Below are positions 7,767 to 15,212 of a stretch of DNA of 64,000 nt, piece after piece. The stretch spans positions 186,001 to 250,000 of the forward strand of contig NZ_LAQO01000002.1 in the NCBI RefSeq assembly GCF_000971975.1. The letters run 5' to 3'. The notes beneath the pieces are model-generated. The model saw only the letters and a program-made list of their open reading frames with translations. It did not search any database and had not been told where the DNA came from. This DNA comes from Paenibacillus algorifonticola (GTDB taxonomy: Bacteria; Bacillota; Bacilli; Paenibacillales; Paenibacillaceae). Within the stretch, counting starts at the first letter, position 1. Each line of letters opens with the position of its first letter. The translations under genes were made by a program, and so were the position numbers.

Positions 7767-8753
7767 TTAGGAAGCAACAGACGTATTGCTTGCGGCAGCA
7801 CCAGTGGAGCTGCCTGGAACGGCATTAGCGGGTGCTGGAAGGACTGGCTTGAATTTTGCGTCAACATAAGTTGTAACCTTTACTTCTGTAATGACTTGAG
7901 GATACATTTGATCCGGTTTAGGCTCCGTGCGCTCTAGCTTAAGCGTGGCTTGGTCGCCATTAAACGTGATGCCGGTAATTTGAATGCCATAGCCTGGGTG
8001 AGGCACCGTTGCGGTTACCGTTACTTTATTTACTTCGGCATTGACTGCTGTAACAGTCAGTCTCGCATCCGTGAAGGGGTTGTCAGATGGCTCCGGTTGG
8101 GTAACAGGTGCTTCGTTTTCTTTCATTTCTTTCACGAAAGCAATTCCATCATGCAGCCATGCCGCAGCGTCACCGCGTTTAATGGAAGCGGTTGGGTAGA
8201 AATTTTGCTTCGCGTCAAGCGTTGCGATTTTGCTGAGGAGCAGCTTTTGTACATTGCCCATGAAGTCTGGATTTACATCAGCCTCATCATTAAGCACTAC
8301 ATACATTTCGATCATGGCATAAGTCACTTTATGGTCAATCGCTTTGAATAAATGCTGCGCGAATTGCTCGCGAGTCATTACGTCATTCGCTTTCACATCT
8401 TTAGCTACACCAAGATCATAGAAATGGGCAATGATGAAAGCTTGGGAGTACCATTTGTCATCTTTAATATTCGTATAGTAGTCGGCTGCCAGCGGCTGCT
8501 TAATGAAACGAATATGATCGAAGTTCAGCTCAAGTCCTTTGACAATCATGGAGATTCCCTCTGCGTAAGTCAGTTTGCCCTGCGGGCGGAAATTGCCGTC
8601 TTTGTCACCGGAAATAATGCCTTGCTGCTGGAGCGCTTCAATTTTTTTGGCATTCGGGTCACTTTTGACATCGTTGAAGGCCCAGGCGCTTTGTCCGATT
8701 GTAAGCATCATCATGGTCAAAATAAGCGTTAGCAGTAGTGGTTTTTTCTTCAT
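7767..8753 (-). CDS. Secreted S-layer homology (SLH) domain protein
   Basis: 328 residues. Residues 1-25 are a signal peptide (MKKKPLLLTLILTMMM ... QSAWA). SLH-type repeats follow: FNDVKSDPNAKKIEALQQQG with GNFRPQGKLTYAEG, then weaker second and third repeats to about residue 210. The C-terminal third is a beta-rich, Pro/Ala-containing region of unknown function. SLH domains anchor proteins to pyruvylated secondary cell-wall polymer. Only the first SLH unit is close to consensus. Monocistronic and convergent with ung. Confidence 0.75.
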   Translation of the reverse strand: MKKKPLLLTLILTMMMLTIGQSAWAFNDVKSDPNAKKIEALQQQGIISGDKDGNFRPQGKLTYAEGISMIVKGLELNFDHIRFIKQPLAADYYTNIKDDKWYSQAFIIAHFYDLGVAKDVKANDVMTREQFAQHLFKAIDHKVTYAMIEMYVVLNDEADVNPDFMGNVQKLLLSKIATLDAKQNFYPTASIKRGDAAAWLHDGIAFVKEMKENEAPVTQPEPSDNPFTDARLTVTAVNAEVNKVTVTATVPHPGYGIQITGITFNGDQATLKLERTEPKPDQMYPQVITEVKVTTYVDAKFKPVLPAPANAVPGSSTGAAASNTSVAS

Positions 8754-8902
8754 TTCTAGTCACCTCGTTATATTTTTCGCTGTCTTATATGATTCCAGAC
8801 GTTGCTATTTACTTTATTGTTGCAGAACGAAGCAAAATCGATTCATTTGTTCGCTTATAGGCTAATTAGCAAGCGTAGTAATCTCTGTCCAACATGAAAA
8901 AA

Positions 8903-8923
8903 CGGGAAGGATTAACCTTCCCG
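8903..8923 (-). terminator. Terminator of the yjfB-like gene
   Basis: CGGGAAGG/CCTTCCCG stem with 5-nt loop; the adjacent A-run on the + strand (8897-8902) is the U-tract for the minus strand. Confidence 0.8.
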
Positions 8924-8940
8924 CCTACACTTGCCTATGC

Positions 8941-9117
8941 CTATACTTTAATATCTAGTAGGCTGCCGACATTTGGATTTACACTGAGCTCCATCATTTT
9001 GATCAGCCCTTGTGCCTGCACCTGCATCTGGTCTTGCCCAATATCCAGCATGCGGATCGATACAGCTGTGCCGAGTGATGCTTGACTAAGCGACGTTGAT
9101 AATGCTGCTATATCCAT
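8941..9117 (-). CDS. YjfB-family putative motility protein
   Basis: 58 residues: begins MDIAALSTSLSQASLGTAVS and ends NPNVGSLLDIKV. The opening D-I-A-x-L-S-x-x-L-S-Q-A-S-L matches the YjfB family, a short conserved protein found with the flagellar regulon in Bacillus; its biochemical role is unknown. The ATG at 9117 sits behind a strong GGAGGT site. The stop is followed by a clear terminator. Confidence 0.8.
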   Translation of the reverse strand: MDIAALSTSLSQASLGTAVSIRMLDIGQDQMQVQAQGLIKMMELSVNPNVGSLLDIKV

Positions 9118-9177
9118 TATTCACCACCTCCACCTTTATTATCGGCAAGCGTAGCGGAGGGATGAATACAATCGGGC

Positions 9178-9204
9178 AAAAAAATAACCCGCATCGCTGC
9201 GGGT
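9178..9204 (-). terminator. Terminator hairpin, repeat unit A (minus strand)
   Basis: Perfect ACCCGCA/TGCGGGT stem (9187-9193/9198-9204), TCGC loop, with A-rich 9178-9184 as the minus-strand U-tract. Nearest gene upstream on that strand is not obvious; see the tandem repeats at 9178-9590. Confidence 0.65.
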
Positions 9205-9304
9205 CACAACAATATATGTCGAAAAGAGAGTAAAGTCATTATGCGCTTCGTACCTTAAAATGAAATGAAACGAAGCTGATTTTTAGCTTAATCCTGTTAT
9301 TTGC

Positions 9305-9331
9305 AAAAAAATAACCCGCCGGAAGGCAGGT
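9305..9331 (-). terminator. Terminator hairpin, repeat unit B (minus strand)
   Basis: Arms 9314-9320 and 9325-9331 pair with one C-A mismatch around GGAA; seven A at 9305-9311 give the U-tract. Confidence 0.55.
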
Positions 9332-9472
9332 CGTCAAGGTTATACTATATAAATAGTGGGGGGTCATGTGATTAGTATAGGCAGCCAACCTTAAAATAAA
9401 ATGAATGCCAACTGATAACAACATTAAATTTAGATTTGACGGCCATCCAGCAGATTTTTTCTGAAAATAGGC

Positions 9473-9502
9473 AAAAAAATTGGCCCGCTATTCAAGCGAG
9501 CC
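9473..9502 (-). terminator. Terminator hairpin, repeat unit C (minus strand)
   Basis: Arms 9482-9489 and 9495-9502 pair along eight positions (one G-U), loop ATTCA; A7 at 9473-9479 is the U-tract. Confidence 0.65.
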
Positions 9503-9583
9503 CAAGTGTATATTAAAAGGGAGTATGTTGCTAGTATGGATTAACCATCTGAAGCAGCACTGAAACGAAGCTGAAAATAAAAT

Positions 9584-9612
9584 AAAAAAAGCCCCCATTG
9601 TATTCGGGAAGC
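9584..9612 (-). terminator. Terminator of the 24-residue peptide gene
   Basis: Short stem GCCCCC.../...GGGAAGC (9591-9612) next to A7 (9584-9590), read on the minus strand; it lies 12 bp after the small ORF's stop. Confidence 0.5.
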
Positions 9613-9624
9613 CTCGGCACTTCA

Positions 9625-9699
9625 TTATTCTTTTTTCTCCTCTTTGACAACGATCTCATCTGGCGCATCAAACGGTACGCGATCTTCTTCATAATACAT
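9625..9699 (-). CDS. 24-residue acidic peptide, unknown
   Basis: MYYEEDRVPFDAPDEIVVKE then EKKE. The case rests on context: an AGGAGG ribosome binding site at a normal distance before the ATG at 9699, and a terminator right after the stop. The composition is strongly acidic with a lysine/glutamate tail. I do not recognise it. It could be a genuine micro-protein or chance. Confidence 0.4.
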   Translation of the reverse strand: MYYEEDRVPFDAPDEIVVKEEKKE

Positions 9700-9899
9700 G
9701 TGCGAATCACCTCCTGCTTAAAGCCAGTATGCACCTGTTTGATTATCGGGGAATGAACGTATTGTAAACGGAAAATTAAAAATGAACCGGTGGCACCCGT
9801 CCGGCGAGGCGAATACCCATTTTGCCTGAAAGCCCAACCCTTTTCAGCATTTGACCATATGATGCTGTGTACCTTAAAAAAAAGGAGATGAGCAACGAA

Positions 9900-10043
9900 A
9901 TGGGATATGAAGTAGGAAATGTAGGAGTAGGTCCAGGATACGGTGGCTGCGGAAATAAAGTAGGCGGTGCTTTCACAAGCCCAGGCGCTATTCTTGTACT
10001 GTTCATTCTATTGGTTATCATCATTTGCTCCTGTATGTGGTAA
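9900..10043 (+). CDS. YjcZ-family sporulation peptide
   Basis: 47 residues: a Gly-rich N-terminus (GVGPGYGGCG), then GAILVLFILLVIIICSCMW as one membrane segment. This is the typical form of the YjcZ/YhfH-like sporulation peptides in Bacilli, small membrane or spore-coat proteins of unknown biochemical role. AAAGGAG precedes it; an in-frame ATG at 9888 lies too close to that site, so 9900 was chosen. A strong terminator follows. Confidence 0.85.
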   Translation: MGYEVGNVGVGPGYGGCGNKVGGAFTSPGAILVLFILLVIIICSCMW

Positions 10044-10121
10044 TATAAGCGGCTTAGTTCTATCCTGACCAAATCGGTATTTTCCTTAACCATGCGTTTT
10101 AAGTTGAAAATAGAGAGGAAG

Positions 10122-10160
10122 CGTCCCCTTGCCATGCTTATGGCAGGGGGATGTTTTTTT
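10122..10160 (+). terminator. Terminator after the YjcZ-like gene
   Basis: Fourteen-pair stem (10122-10135 with 10140-10153), tetraloop GCTT, then T7. Confidence 0.9.
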
Positions 10161-10282
10161 GCCTAATTTCATAATCCCCATGACAAATGCTTTAAAGAAA
10201 GGGTATGATTTAAAGATGGGTTAAAAAAGGTATGGATGACATCAAAGGTCATGTACTAAAACATAGAATGGAGAGGGAAGTA

Positions 10283-10528
10283 ATGGCAAAGAAACCAAAG
10301 CGCCCGACAAGGGATGAGTTTGAATTAGAGGAGCTCGGAGAGCGCCTGGTTGAAGCGTATCAAGAGGGGATTGAGCTGCTTTTTGAGGTGTGGAACTGGG
10401 AAGAACCCGTTGCGGGGCTAATTGTGAAAATGGATTCCCGAACGAGGCTGGTGCACGTAGCGAAAGGCGAAGAAATTACCAAAATACCGTTCATGGATAT
10501 TATGAAGGTGAATAACAACGCAAGCTAG
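10283..10528 (+). CDS. YolD-like family protein
   Basis: 81 residues. KRPTRDEFELEELGERLVEA is followed by a beta-rich half ending EITKIPFMDIMKVNN, the usual YolD-like pattern (short helix, then a small beta-barrel-like fold). YolD-like proteins often sit next to Y-family DNA polymerases (UvrX) and are thought to act with them; none is adjacent here. The start at 10283 is set by GAGAGGGAAG. A candidate promoter, ATGACA/TATGAT with 18-nt spacing, lies near 10180-10210. Confidence 0.75.
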   Translation: MAKKPKRPTRDEFELEELGERLVEAYQEGIELLFEVWNWEEPVAGLIVKMDSRTRLVHVAKGEEITKIPFMDIMKVNNNAS

Positions 10529-10702
10529 CCAAAGCGGCGAACGCTTCCTATTTTTGGCGAATAAAGTCTGGAATTGTTGGCTAATGTCATTAAAATGCTA
10601 GAAAAGAAGTATCCACAGTGATAGAAAATGTTCCTCCCCACCACTTAGAATGGACTCTACTGGTAGTTTTAGTCTTTCTAAAATGTGGAGGAGGTTTCAG
10701 TC

Positions 10703-11410
10703 ATGAAGAAAAAGCACGGTGCAGTCAAGTTTGGAATCATTTGTCTTGCGATGTTCGTTTTGTACCCTGCGGTGCAGGCATTTGCTGCCTGGAATGATGT
10801 GCGTACAAGCTATGCAACTTATACAGGTTCGGGTTACTCTGGCGGTGCAGTGCTGCTGGACCCGATTAATCCGAATATGGAAATAACGGCGTTAAATCCG
10901 ACCGATATGAATTACAATGGGGTCAAAGCGGCGCTTGCTGGCGCTTATTTGGAGGTTACGGGGCCTAAAGGCAAGACGGTCGTCTATGTAACTGATTTGT
11001 ACCCGGAAGGCGCTCCGGGAGCGCTCGACTTGTCGCCAAACGCTTTTGCTAAAATTGGGGAAATGTCGGCGGGCAAAATCAATATTTCATGGAAAGTCGT
11101 TAAAGCGCCGATAACCGGCAATTTTTCGTACCGGGTGAAGGAAGGCAGCAGCCAGTGGTGGGCGGCGATTCAAGTGCGCAATCATTTTTATCCGGTGATG
11201 AAAATGGAATATAAGAAGGCTGGCGCATGGATCAACCTGGAGAAAATGGACTATAACCATTTCTTGGGCACCAACATGGGTACAAGCCCGCTGCAGGTTC
11301 GGATAACCGATATTCGTGGACAAGCCGTTCTGGACACGATACCCGCGCTTCCGGCAAACGGTACGTCAGGAGCTTATATTGTCCCGGGAAATGTTCAATT
11401 CCCGAGCTAA
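10703..11410 (+). CDS. Bacterial expansin (EXLX/YoaJ type)
   Basis: 235 residues with a signal peptide ending at QAFA. Domain 1 (double-psi beta-barrel) has TGSGYSGGAVLLDP and VYVTDLYPEG...GALDLSPNAFAKIG, including the catalytic-site-like Asp in LDLS. Domain 2 is the carbohydrate-binding beta-sandwich (YRVKEGSSQWWAAIQVRNH with the surface aromatic pair, then YNHFLGTNMG). Expansins loosen cellulose or peptidoglycan networks without hydrolysis and help root colonisation in Bacillus. The length matches YoaJ. GGAGGAGG precedes the ATG. Confidence 0.9.
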   Translation: MKKKHGAVKFGIICLAMFVLYPAVQAFAAWNDVRTSYATYTGSGYSGGAVLLDPINPNMEITALNPTDMNYNGVKAALAGAYLEVTGPKGKTVVYVTDLYPEGAPGALDLSPNAFAKIGEMSAGKINISWKVVKAPITGNFSYRVKEGSSQWWAAIQVRNHFYPVMKMEYKKAGAWINLEKMDYNHFLGTNMGTSPLQVRITDIRGQAVLDTIPALPANGTSGAYIVPGNVQFPS

Positions 11411-11430
11411 ATTGAAAACAGGTTGAAAAC

Positions 11431-11474
11431 AAAAAGCTTCTTTCTCCGGTTTATAGGAGGACGAAGCTTTTTTT
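11431..11474 (+). terminator. Terminator after the expansin gene
   Basis: AAAAAGCTTC (11431-11440) pairs with GAAGCTTTTT (11463-11472), with inner CTCC/GGAG pairing, then T-rich. Confidence 0.75.
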
Positions 11475-11505
11475 TGATAGTCAAAAAATAATAGTAGTAA
11501 AATGG

Positions 11506-11534
11506 TTGACTTTTCCCTTGGAAGTTGGTATATT
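11506..11534 (+). promoter_or_regulatory. Sigma-A promoter of tRNA-Val
   Basis: TTGACT (11506-11511) and TATATT (11529-11534), spacing 17, ending 20 bp before the tRNA. Confidence 0.7.
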
Positions 11535-11554
11535 AATAAACGTCGCTAATATAC

Positions 11555-11627
11555 GATCTGTTAGCTCAGCTGGGAGAGCACTATCTTGACAGGGTAGGGG
11601 TCAGTGGTTCGAGCCCACTACAGATCA
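11555..11627 (+). tRNA. tRNA-Val (anticodon GAC)
   Basis: 73 nt. Acceptor arms GATCTGT/ACAGATC pair along seven positions, followed by discriminator A. The D-arm is GCTC...GAGC. The anticodon stem CTATC/GGTAG encloses loop TTGACAG (anticodon GAC). The T-arm is AGTGG/CCACT with TTCGAGC. CCA is not encoded. It stands alone, with its own promoter and terminator. Confidence 0.95.
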
Positions 11628-11640
11628 TACAATGAAAAAG

Positions 11641-11679
11641 CCTGAAACCCTTTATTTATATGGGTTTTGGGTTTTTTTT
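11641..11679 (+). terminator. Terminator of tRNA-Val
   Basis: CCTGAAACCC (11641-11650) pairs with 11662-11671 (two G-U), followed by T8. Confidence 0.8.
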
Positions 11680-11687
11680 ATTTTTTG

Positions 11688-11756
11688 TGTACTGTCAGTG
11701 AAAAGTTGATCGGGGACAAACTGGGGACGGAGTCGTTGTTAATTAATTTTATTAGT
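11688..11756 (+). pseudogene. Possible C-terminal remnant of a tyrosine integrase
   Basis: Just beyond the tRNA one frame reads CTVSEKLIGDKLGTESLL. The G-D-K-L-G-T pattern (DNA GGGGACAAACTGGGGACGG) is commonly seen at the very end of phage-type integrases that insert into tRNA genes. No catalytic region survives upstream. The region to 12300 is AT-rich and gene-poor, and an inverted CGGGGACAAA occurs at 11711-11720 and 12279-12288. This is suggestive only. Confidence 0.25.
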
Positions 11757-11895
11757 TTATTCAAGAGTAGCGGTGTGCATGATTTTTTATGCGGAAGCGG
11801 ATTCCCGCAATCGAAATAATCACGATTAGATAAAGTAATTCAGTGAATATATAAGAGTATGTAAGAGTGCTTGTATGAGCAAGCACTCCACAAGC

Positions 11896-12006
11896 TTAGC
11901 AATAATGTTTCTTTGTCCAATGTTTCTTTCCGATAACAAGTACTTTTTGACCAGGTTTAACAAATATAACTTTAACCTTTTTCTTTTTGGCATTTCCGTA
12001 TCCCAT
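11896..12006 (-). CDS. 36-residue Lys-rich peptide, unknown
   Basis: MGYGNAKKKKVKVIFVKPGQ followed by KVLVIGKKHWTKKHYC. It has a strong AAGGAG site nine bases before the ATG at 12006, so it is probably translated. The peptide is basic, with an alternating hydrophobic/Lys pattern suggesting a small beta-sheet. A perfect nine-pair hairpin lies just after the stop (11865-11873/11880-11888) without a U-tract. It lies in the gene-poor tract after tRNA-Val and may be part of the same acquired segment. Function unknown. Confidence 0.55.
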   Translation of the reverse strand: MGYGNAKKKKVKVIFVKPGQKVLVIGKKHWTKKHYC

Positions 12007-12393
12007 TCAAATCATCTCCTTCCCAGCTAGTAATATATTATATTCATGGATTAATGGATTCGATTGTGCATTTGACATTTTGGATAAAATTAGGTGTTTA
12101 GCTAGACTTATGAATCAAAATGAATACAGAAATACATGGGAGGAACGACAGTGCCAGATCTCGGAAGAGGGATATGAAGAGAGCGAAGAGTGGTTTCGGG
12201 GCCAAGGAAGTGAGTTGGTGTGAATGACAAAATCAAGCTACCTCCAGATGCCTCAAGCATCAAAGGCTCTTTTGCATTTTGTCCCCGAATGGTCCATTCC
12301 GTATAAAAGTCTCAAAAGCTACGCATCCTATTGATTGAATGCCGAGTGGCGGGCGGTAATTGCCGCTCACAATACGAAGGAGGCGATTTTGAA

Positions 12394-12645
12394 ATGAGCG
12401 TGAATGAGTCGAGCAACGGGGAAAGAGAGCATATTGTAGCTGTGCAGAAAAATGGTGACGGTGACCTGACGAGCTTTAAAACATCATCAGGCCGTGTACT
12501 GGATTACCAGACGGCGCTGCAAGAGGTGCAGGCAGGGCAGATCGCTGGCGTGAATGCTTTCAAAGGCAGAGATGGAGAAACGTATATCCGCGGCGACGCA
12601 GACGGCGATCCTACGAACAATTTGGATCAGCTTCCGATGTTTTAA
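12394..12645 (+). CDS. DUF3892 domain protein
   Basis: 83 residues. The DUF3892 pattern is visible: EHIVAVQKNGDGDLTSFKTS, then VLDYQTALQEVQAGQIAGVN and GRDGETYIRGDADGDP. It is a small soluble protein of unknown function, common in Firmicutes. GGAGGCG lies before the ATG at 12394; upstream in-frame starts lack a site. It converges on the metallo-hydrolase gene with a shared terminator. Confidence 0.8.
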   Translation: MSVNESSNGEREHIVAVQKNGDGDLTSFKTSSGRVLDYQTALQEVQAGQIAGVNAFKGRDGETYIRGDADGDPTNNLDQLPMF

Positions 12646-12676
12646 GCAGCAAGCCTGAGTTAAGCATAGCCAGCCC

Positions 12677-12714
12677 AAAAAGAGCCTGACGCGAAAAAAC
12701 GTCTGGCTCTTTTT
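12677..12714. terminator. Bidirectional terminator
   Basis: AAAAAGAGCCTGACG (12677-12691) pairs with CGTCTGGCTCTTTTT (12700-12714) with one T-T mismatch; serves DUF3892 (+) and the metallo-hydrolase (-). Confidence 0.85.
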
Positions 12715-12747
12715 GCAATTTTTGCTGGCCATACCTGCGGCTCACAC

Positions 12748-13473
12748 TTACACCGTATAAATCTCGCGCTGCTGCACAAACCGCATTTTCCCCGTATGGC
12801 CTATGTAATTTTCCATCGTATCCCCGTAATGCATGAGCCACACCTTCTCCTGCAGCGGCTCCGGCAGTGTCAGCAGTTCGTCGAGACAGGCATGTACAAC
12901 ACCCGGCGCAATCAGCTGGCAGTCGTGAAAAATCGTATTCACGCCGTTCTCTACAAGCTGCTCCAGCAAAGCCTGGCTGAACTTCATATCTGCCGAATAG
13001 AAAAAGTGCTGATTGAAAATAAACGAATAGCTATTTTTTCCAACAATATGCTCGGTCTGAAGCAGCCTCACCGTCAATCCCGGATGCAGCTCATGCTCTA
13101 CGCCTTCCTCCAGCCGTCTCACTTCAAAGAAATCGTCAATCGATTGCAACGGTCCCTGCGTCAGCCCGCCGCGCAGCGTCTGCTCCCACAGCGGCTCTAC
13201 TAGCGAGGAGGCGATGTACAGCACAGGCTTTTTCCCGTAGAGGAACATCATCTGAAAAGCATATTCCTCCAGCCCGCCCACATGGTCGCCATGAATATGG
13301 CTGATTAGCACCGCATCCAGCTCATCGAACGAACGATTCGTCTCGTGAAGTGCCTTGGGCAGCGTAATGCCGCAATCGACCAGCAGCTTGAATCCAGGAA
13401 CCTCAATTAGCGCATTGTTATTATCATATTTCTTGGCAAAAGCACTCCCTGTTCCGATCATTTGTATATTCAC
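12748..13473 (-). CDS. MBL-fold metallo-hydrolase
   Basis: 241 residues. It carries the zinc motif SHIHGDHVGG (HxHxDH) near residue 60, an upstream LLVDCG strand, a second-shell FYSADMKF aspartate and a late histidine in HDCQL. The arrangement resembles small RNase Z/phosphodiesterase-like metallo-beta-lactamase-fold hydrolases, but the ELAC-type exosite is absent, so the substrate is unknown. The start is GTG (13473) after GGGGGTG. Confidence 0.8.
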   Translation of the reverse strand: MNIQMIGTGSAFAKKYDNNNALIEVPGFKLLVDCGITLPKALHETNRSFDELDAVLISHIHGDHVGGLEEYAFQMMFLYGKKPVLYIASSLVEPLWEQTLRGGLTQGPLQSIDDFFEVRRLEEGVEHELHPGLTVRLLQTEHIVGKNSYSFIFNQHFFYSADMKFSQALLEQLVENGVNTIFHDCQLIAPGVVHACLDELLTLPEPLQEKVWLMHYGDTMENYIGHTGKMRFVQQREIYTV

Positions 13474-13611
13474 TGGAACACCCCCGTTATAGAAATCATC
13501 TCGCTACATTCAATGTATCAAATGAATGGCAAACTGACAAATAGAGATACCCTTTGCCGAGTACCTACATATAATGCAGGAGCAAGATCCGGCAGGGAGG
13601 ACAGAGCATAA

Positions 13612-13815
13612 ATGAGCAAAGGAAAAGGCAAAAACGTTAAGAAGAAACAACCGACAGGTGAAAGGAAGCAGTACAACTATAAATTGGTGTTATCCCCAGT
13701 CTGCGAGGTGTGCCCGACACCCTGTGCAAGGGGTCTCGCGTATTTGGCCCGAATGTCCGAGCCGGGAGCAGTAGGAAAAGGGGTTCCTTGCGTGCTCACC
13801 CGAACGTATCATTAA
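13612..13815 (+). CDS. Small Cys-containing basic protein, unknown
   Basis: 67 residues. A Lys/Gly-rich N-terminus (MSKGKGKNVKKKQP) is followed by VCEVCPTPCARG (three Cys in C-x2-C-x3-C) and a late Cys near the end. The four cysteines could bind a metal. GGGAGGA precedes the ATG. The family was not recognised. The 227 bp after it hold no gene but contain a 12-pair hairpin (13941-13952/13967-13978). Confidence 0.55.
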   Translation: MSKGKGKNVKKKQPTGERKQYNYKLVLSPVCEVCPTPCARGLAYLARMSEPGAVGKGVPCVLTRTYH

Positions 13816-14042
13816 CTGGAATATTTCCCAGGCAACCGCACATTTCTACAAATTTTTTCGCACGGGCAAGCTGCTTAAATCCCTATAAAAGACTGTCTGA
13901 AAAAAGGGAGAGCGCAAGCCTATGCTGGAGACAAAATATAGCGCTGTTACAGGGCTGAAAAAGTTTCTGTAGCAGCGCAACTCTATTCATTTTGAAGAGT
14001 ATAACCTTATATCCAGACAAAGCGGATGGAGGGTACTCATCT

Positions 14043-14606
14043 ATGAAATTCAGAAAAATAGCGATTTTGCTGCTGGCGCTTTTTTTATGCAGCAGTACCT
14101 TAATGATTGCCAATGCGGCATCGCAGACCGTGAAGGTTCTCCTGAATGGAAGCGAGCTTGAAGAAGGCGGCATTATGGTGGATGGCAAGACTTACCTGCC
14201 GATTCGGGAAATAGCCAATAGCCTGCAAACCATCGTCAATTGGGATGGGCAGAATAAGAAGGCAACCTTAACGAGACCGAATGTACATATTGTACTGATG
14301 CAGGATAGCAAGCTGTTTGGCAATGTGACGAAGGGCAACTCGTATACGTTCAGCGTATTGTCGCAGGTCGACAATTTGAAGACGGAAATTGCGGCGGTAA
14401 AAGTAGCTATATTTGATCCGTATGGCAGCGAGAAGGTTATTCAGACACAGACCGATAAAATTACGAAGGATAACTTCTGGTATCGGACGGAAGACATTAA
14501 GTATAACTTCGAGCATTCGGGAAAATATGCGGTGAGATTTTTCCTGAAAACAAGCTCGTCCGACGATTGGACACTCGTTTCGGAGAAGCTGATTTCCTCG
14601 CAATAA
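14043..14606 (+). CDS. Secreted stalk-domain (copper amine oxidase N-like) protein
   Basis: 187 residues. The signal peptide ends at about ANAA (residue 24). The stalk domain (about 28-78) reads VKVLLNGSELEEGGIMVDGK, then TYLPIREIANSL and VNWDGQNKKATL, the standard copper-amine-oxidase-N-like repeat of Paenibacillus exported proteins. The rest resembles a beta-sandwich (FDPYGSEKV...GKYAVRFFLK). A cell-surface protein with no enzymatic residues. GGAGGG precedes the ATG at 14043. Confidence 0.75.
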   Translation: MKFRKIAILLLALFLCSSTLMIANAASQTVKVLLNGSELEEGGIMVDGKTYLPIREIANSLQTIVNWDGQNKKATLTRPNVHIVLMQDSKLFGNVTKGNSYTFSVLSQVDNLKTEIAAVKVAIFDPYGSEKVIQTQTDKITKDNFWYRTEDIKYNFEHSGKYAVRFFLKTSSSDDWTLVSEKLISSQ

Positions 14607-14616
14607 CGGCAATGGA

Positions 14617-14652
14617 CCGTGTTTCTTCCAAGAGGAGGAAGCACGGGCTTTT
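14617..14652 (+). terminator. Terminator after the stalk-domain gene
   Basis: Thirteen-pair stem 14617-14629/14634-14646, loop AAGA, then CTTTTT. Confidence 0.85.
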
Positions 14653-14723
14653 TCGTTTGACCGCTGCTATGACTCATGGTACGATACTCAGGTATGGATA
14701 AATGACTGAAATGGGGTAAAACA

Positions 14724-15038
14724 ATGACTGAGCATAATCATGGCGCAGATTGCGGTTGCGGAGAAGACCATGAACATGAAGAAAGTGTATTTATTGTAAC
14801 GGACGATGAGGGCCAGGAACGCGAAATGGTCATGGTGTATACGTTTGAATCCGAAAACAACGCTTATGCGGTACTGCTGGATCGCAATGATCCTGAAGCA
14901 GACGGCGTTATTTTCCGCATCGAGGAAGAGAACGACGAGGCATTCCTCGTTGGTATCGAAGACGATGCAGAATGGGATCGCGTAACGAAGATTTATGAAG
15001 AAATCGCCGTTACTGAAAACGCAGCAAAAGAAGAGTAG
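14724..15038 (+). CDS. DUF1292 (YrzB-like) protein
   Basis: 104 residues, very acidic. An N-terminal His/Cys stretch (HNHGADCGCGEDHEHE) could bind metal. The DUF1292 core follows: FIVTDDEGQEREMVMVYTFE, then YAVLLDRND...IFRIEEEND. The function is unknown; in Bacillus the gene is usually linked to ruvX/alaS, which is not the case here. It converges on the decarboxylase gene. Confidence 0.85.
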   Translation: MTEHNHGADCGCGEDHEHEESVFIVTDDEGQEREMVMVYTFESENNAYAVLLDRNDPEADGVIFRIEEENDEAFLVGIEDDAEWDRVTKIYEEIAVTENAAKEE

Positions 15039-15092
15039 GCTTTCCGCTCTTTACGCTGCCCTAGCAAGAAATAATGCACCTTATGTGCATGC

Positions 15093-15146
15093 AAAAGACA
15101 CCTGCGTCACCAAGGGCAAATGCTCTTGGGACGGCAGGTGTCTTTT
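15093..15146. terminator. Bidirectional terminator
   Basis: AAAAGACACCTGC (15093-15105) pairs perfectly with GCAGGTGTCTTTT (15134-15146), inner CCAAG/CTTGG; between the convergent DUF1292 and decarboxylase genes. Confidence 0.9.
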
Positions 15147-15212
15147 GTTCAAATACAACGGTATTAAAAAAGGGAACCAATCATTTAAGCCTTGTGGGCT
15201 CGAAGCCACGAA

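Larger units (their letters stand above)
9178..9590 (-). repeat. Three tandem imperfect units, each ending in a terminator hairpin
   Basis: On the minus strand three units follow one another (C, then B, then A). Each has a conserved block close to CAGCTTCGTTTCA...CATTTTAAGGTTGG (anchors at about 9566-9574, 9408-9416 and 9271-9279 on the + strand), about 60-90 nt of variable AT-rich sequence, and then a GC hairpin with a U-tract (hairpins at 9482-9502, 9314-9331 and 9187-9204). Short reading frames in the anchors (SFVSFHFKVRSA, SFVSVLLQMVNPY) lack convincing starts. They could be small RNA genes, decayed small-protein genes or a reiterated terminator module. No function can be assigned. Confidence 0.5.

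Noticed and set aside
9178..9590. CRISPR-like array
   Set aside because: Only three imperfect units of unequal length, each containing a terminator; no constant short repeat or spacers and no cas genes.
11987..12223. 78-codon plus-strand ORF ending SEEWFRGQGSELV
   Set aside because: It runs antisense over the start of the 36-residue minus-strand gene, has no ribosome binding site and shows no recognisable protein pattern.
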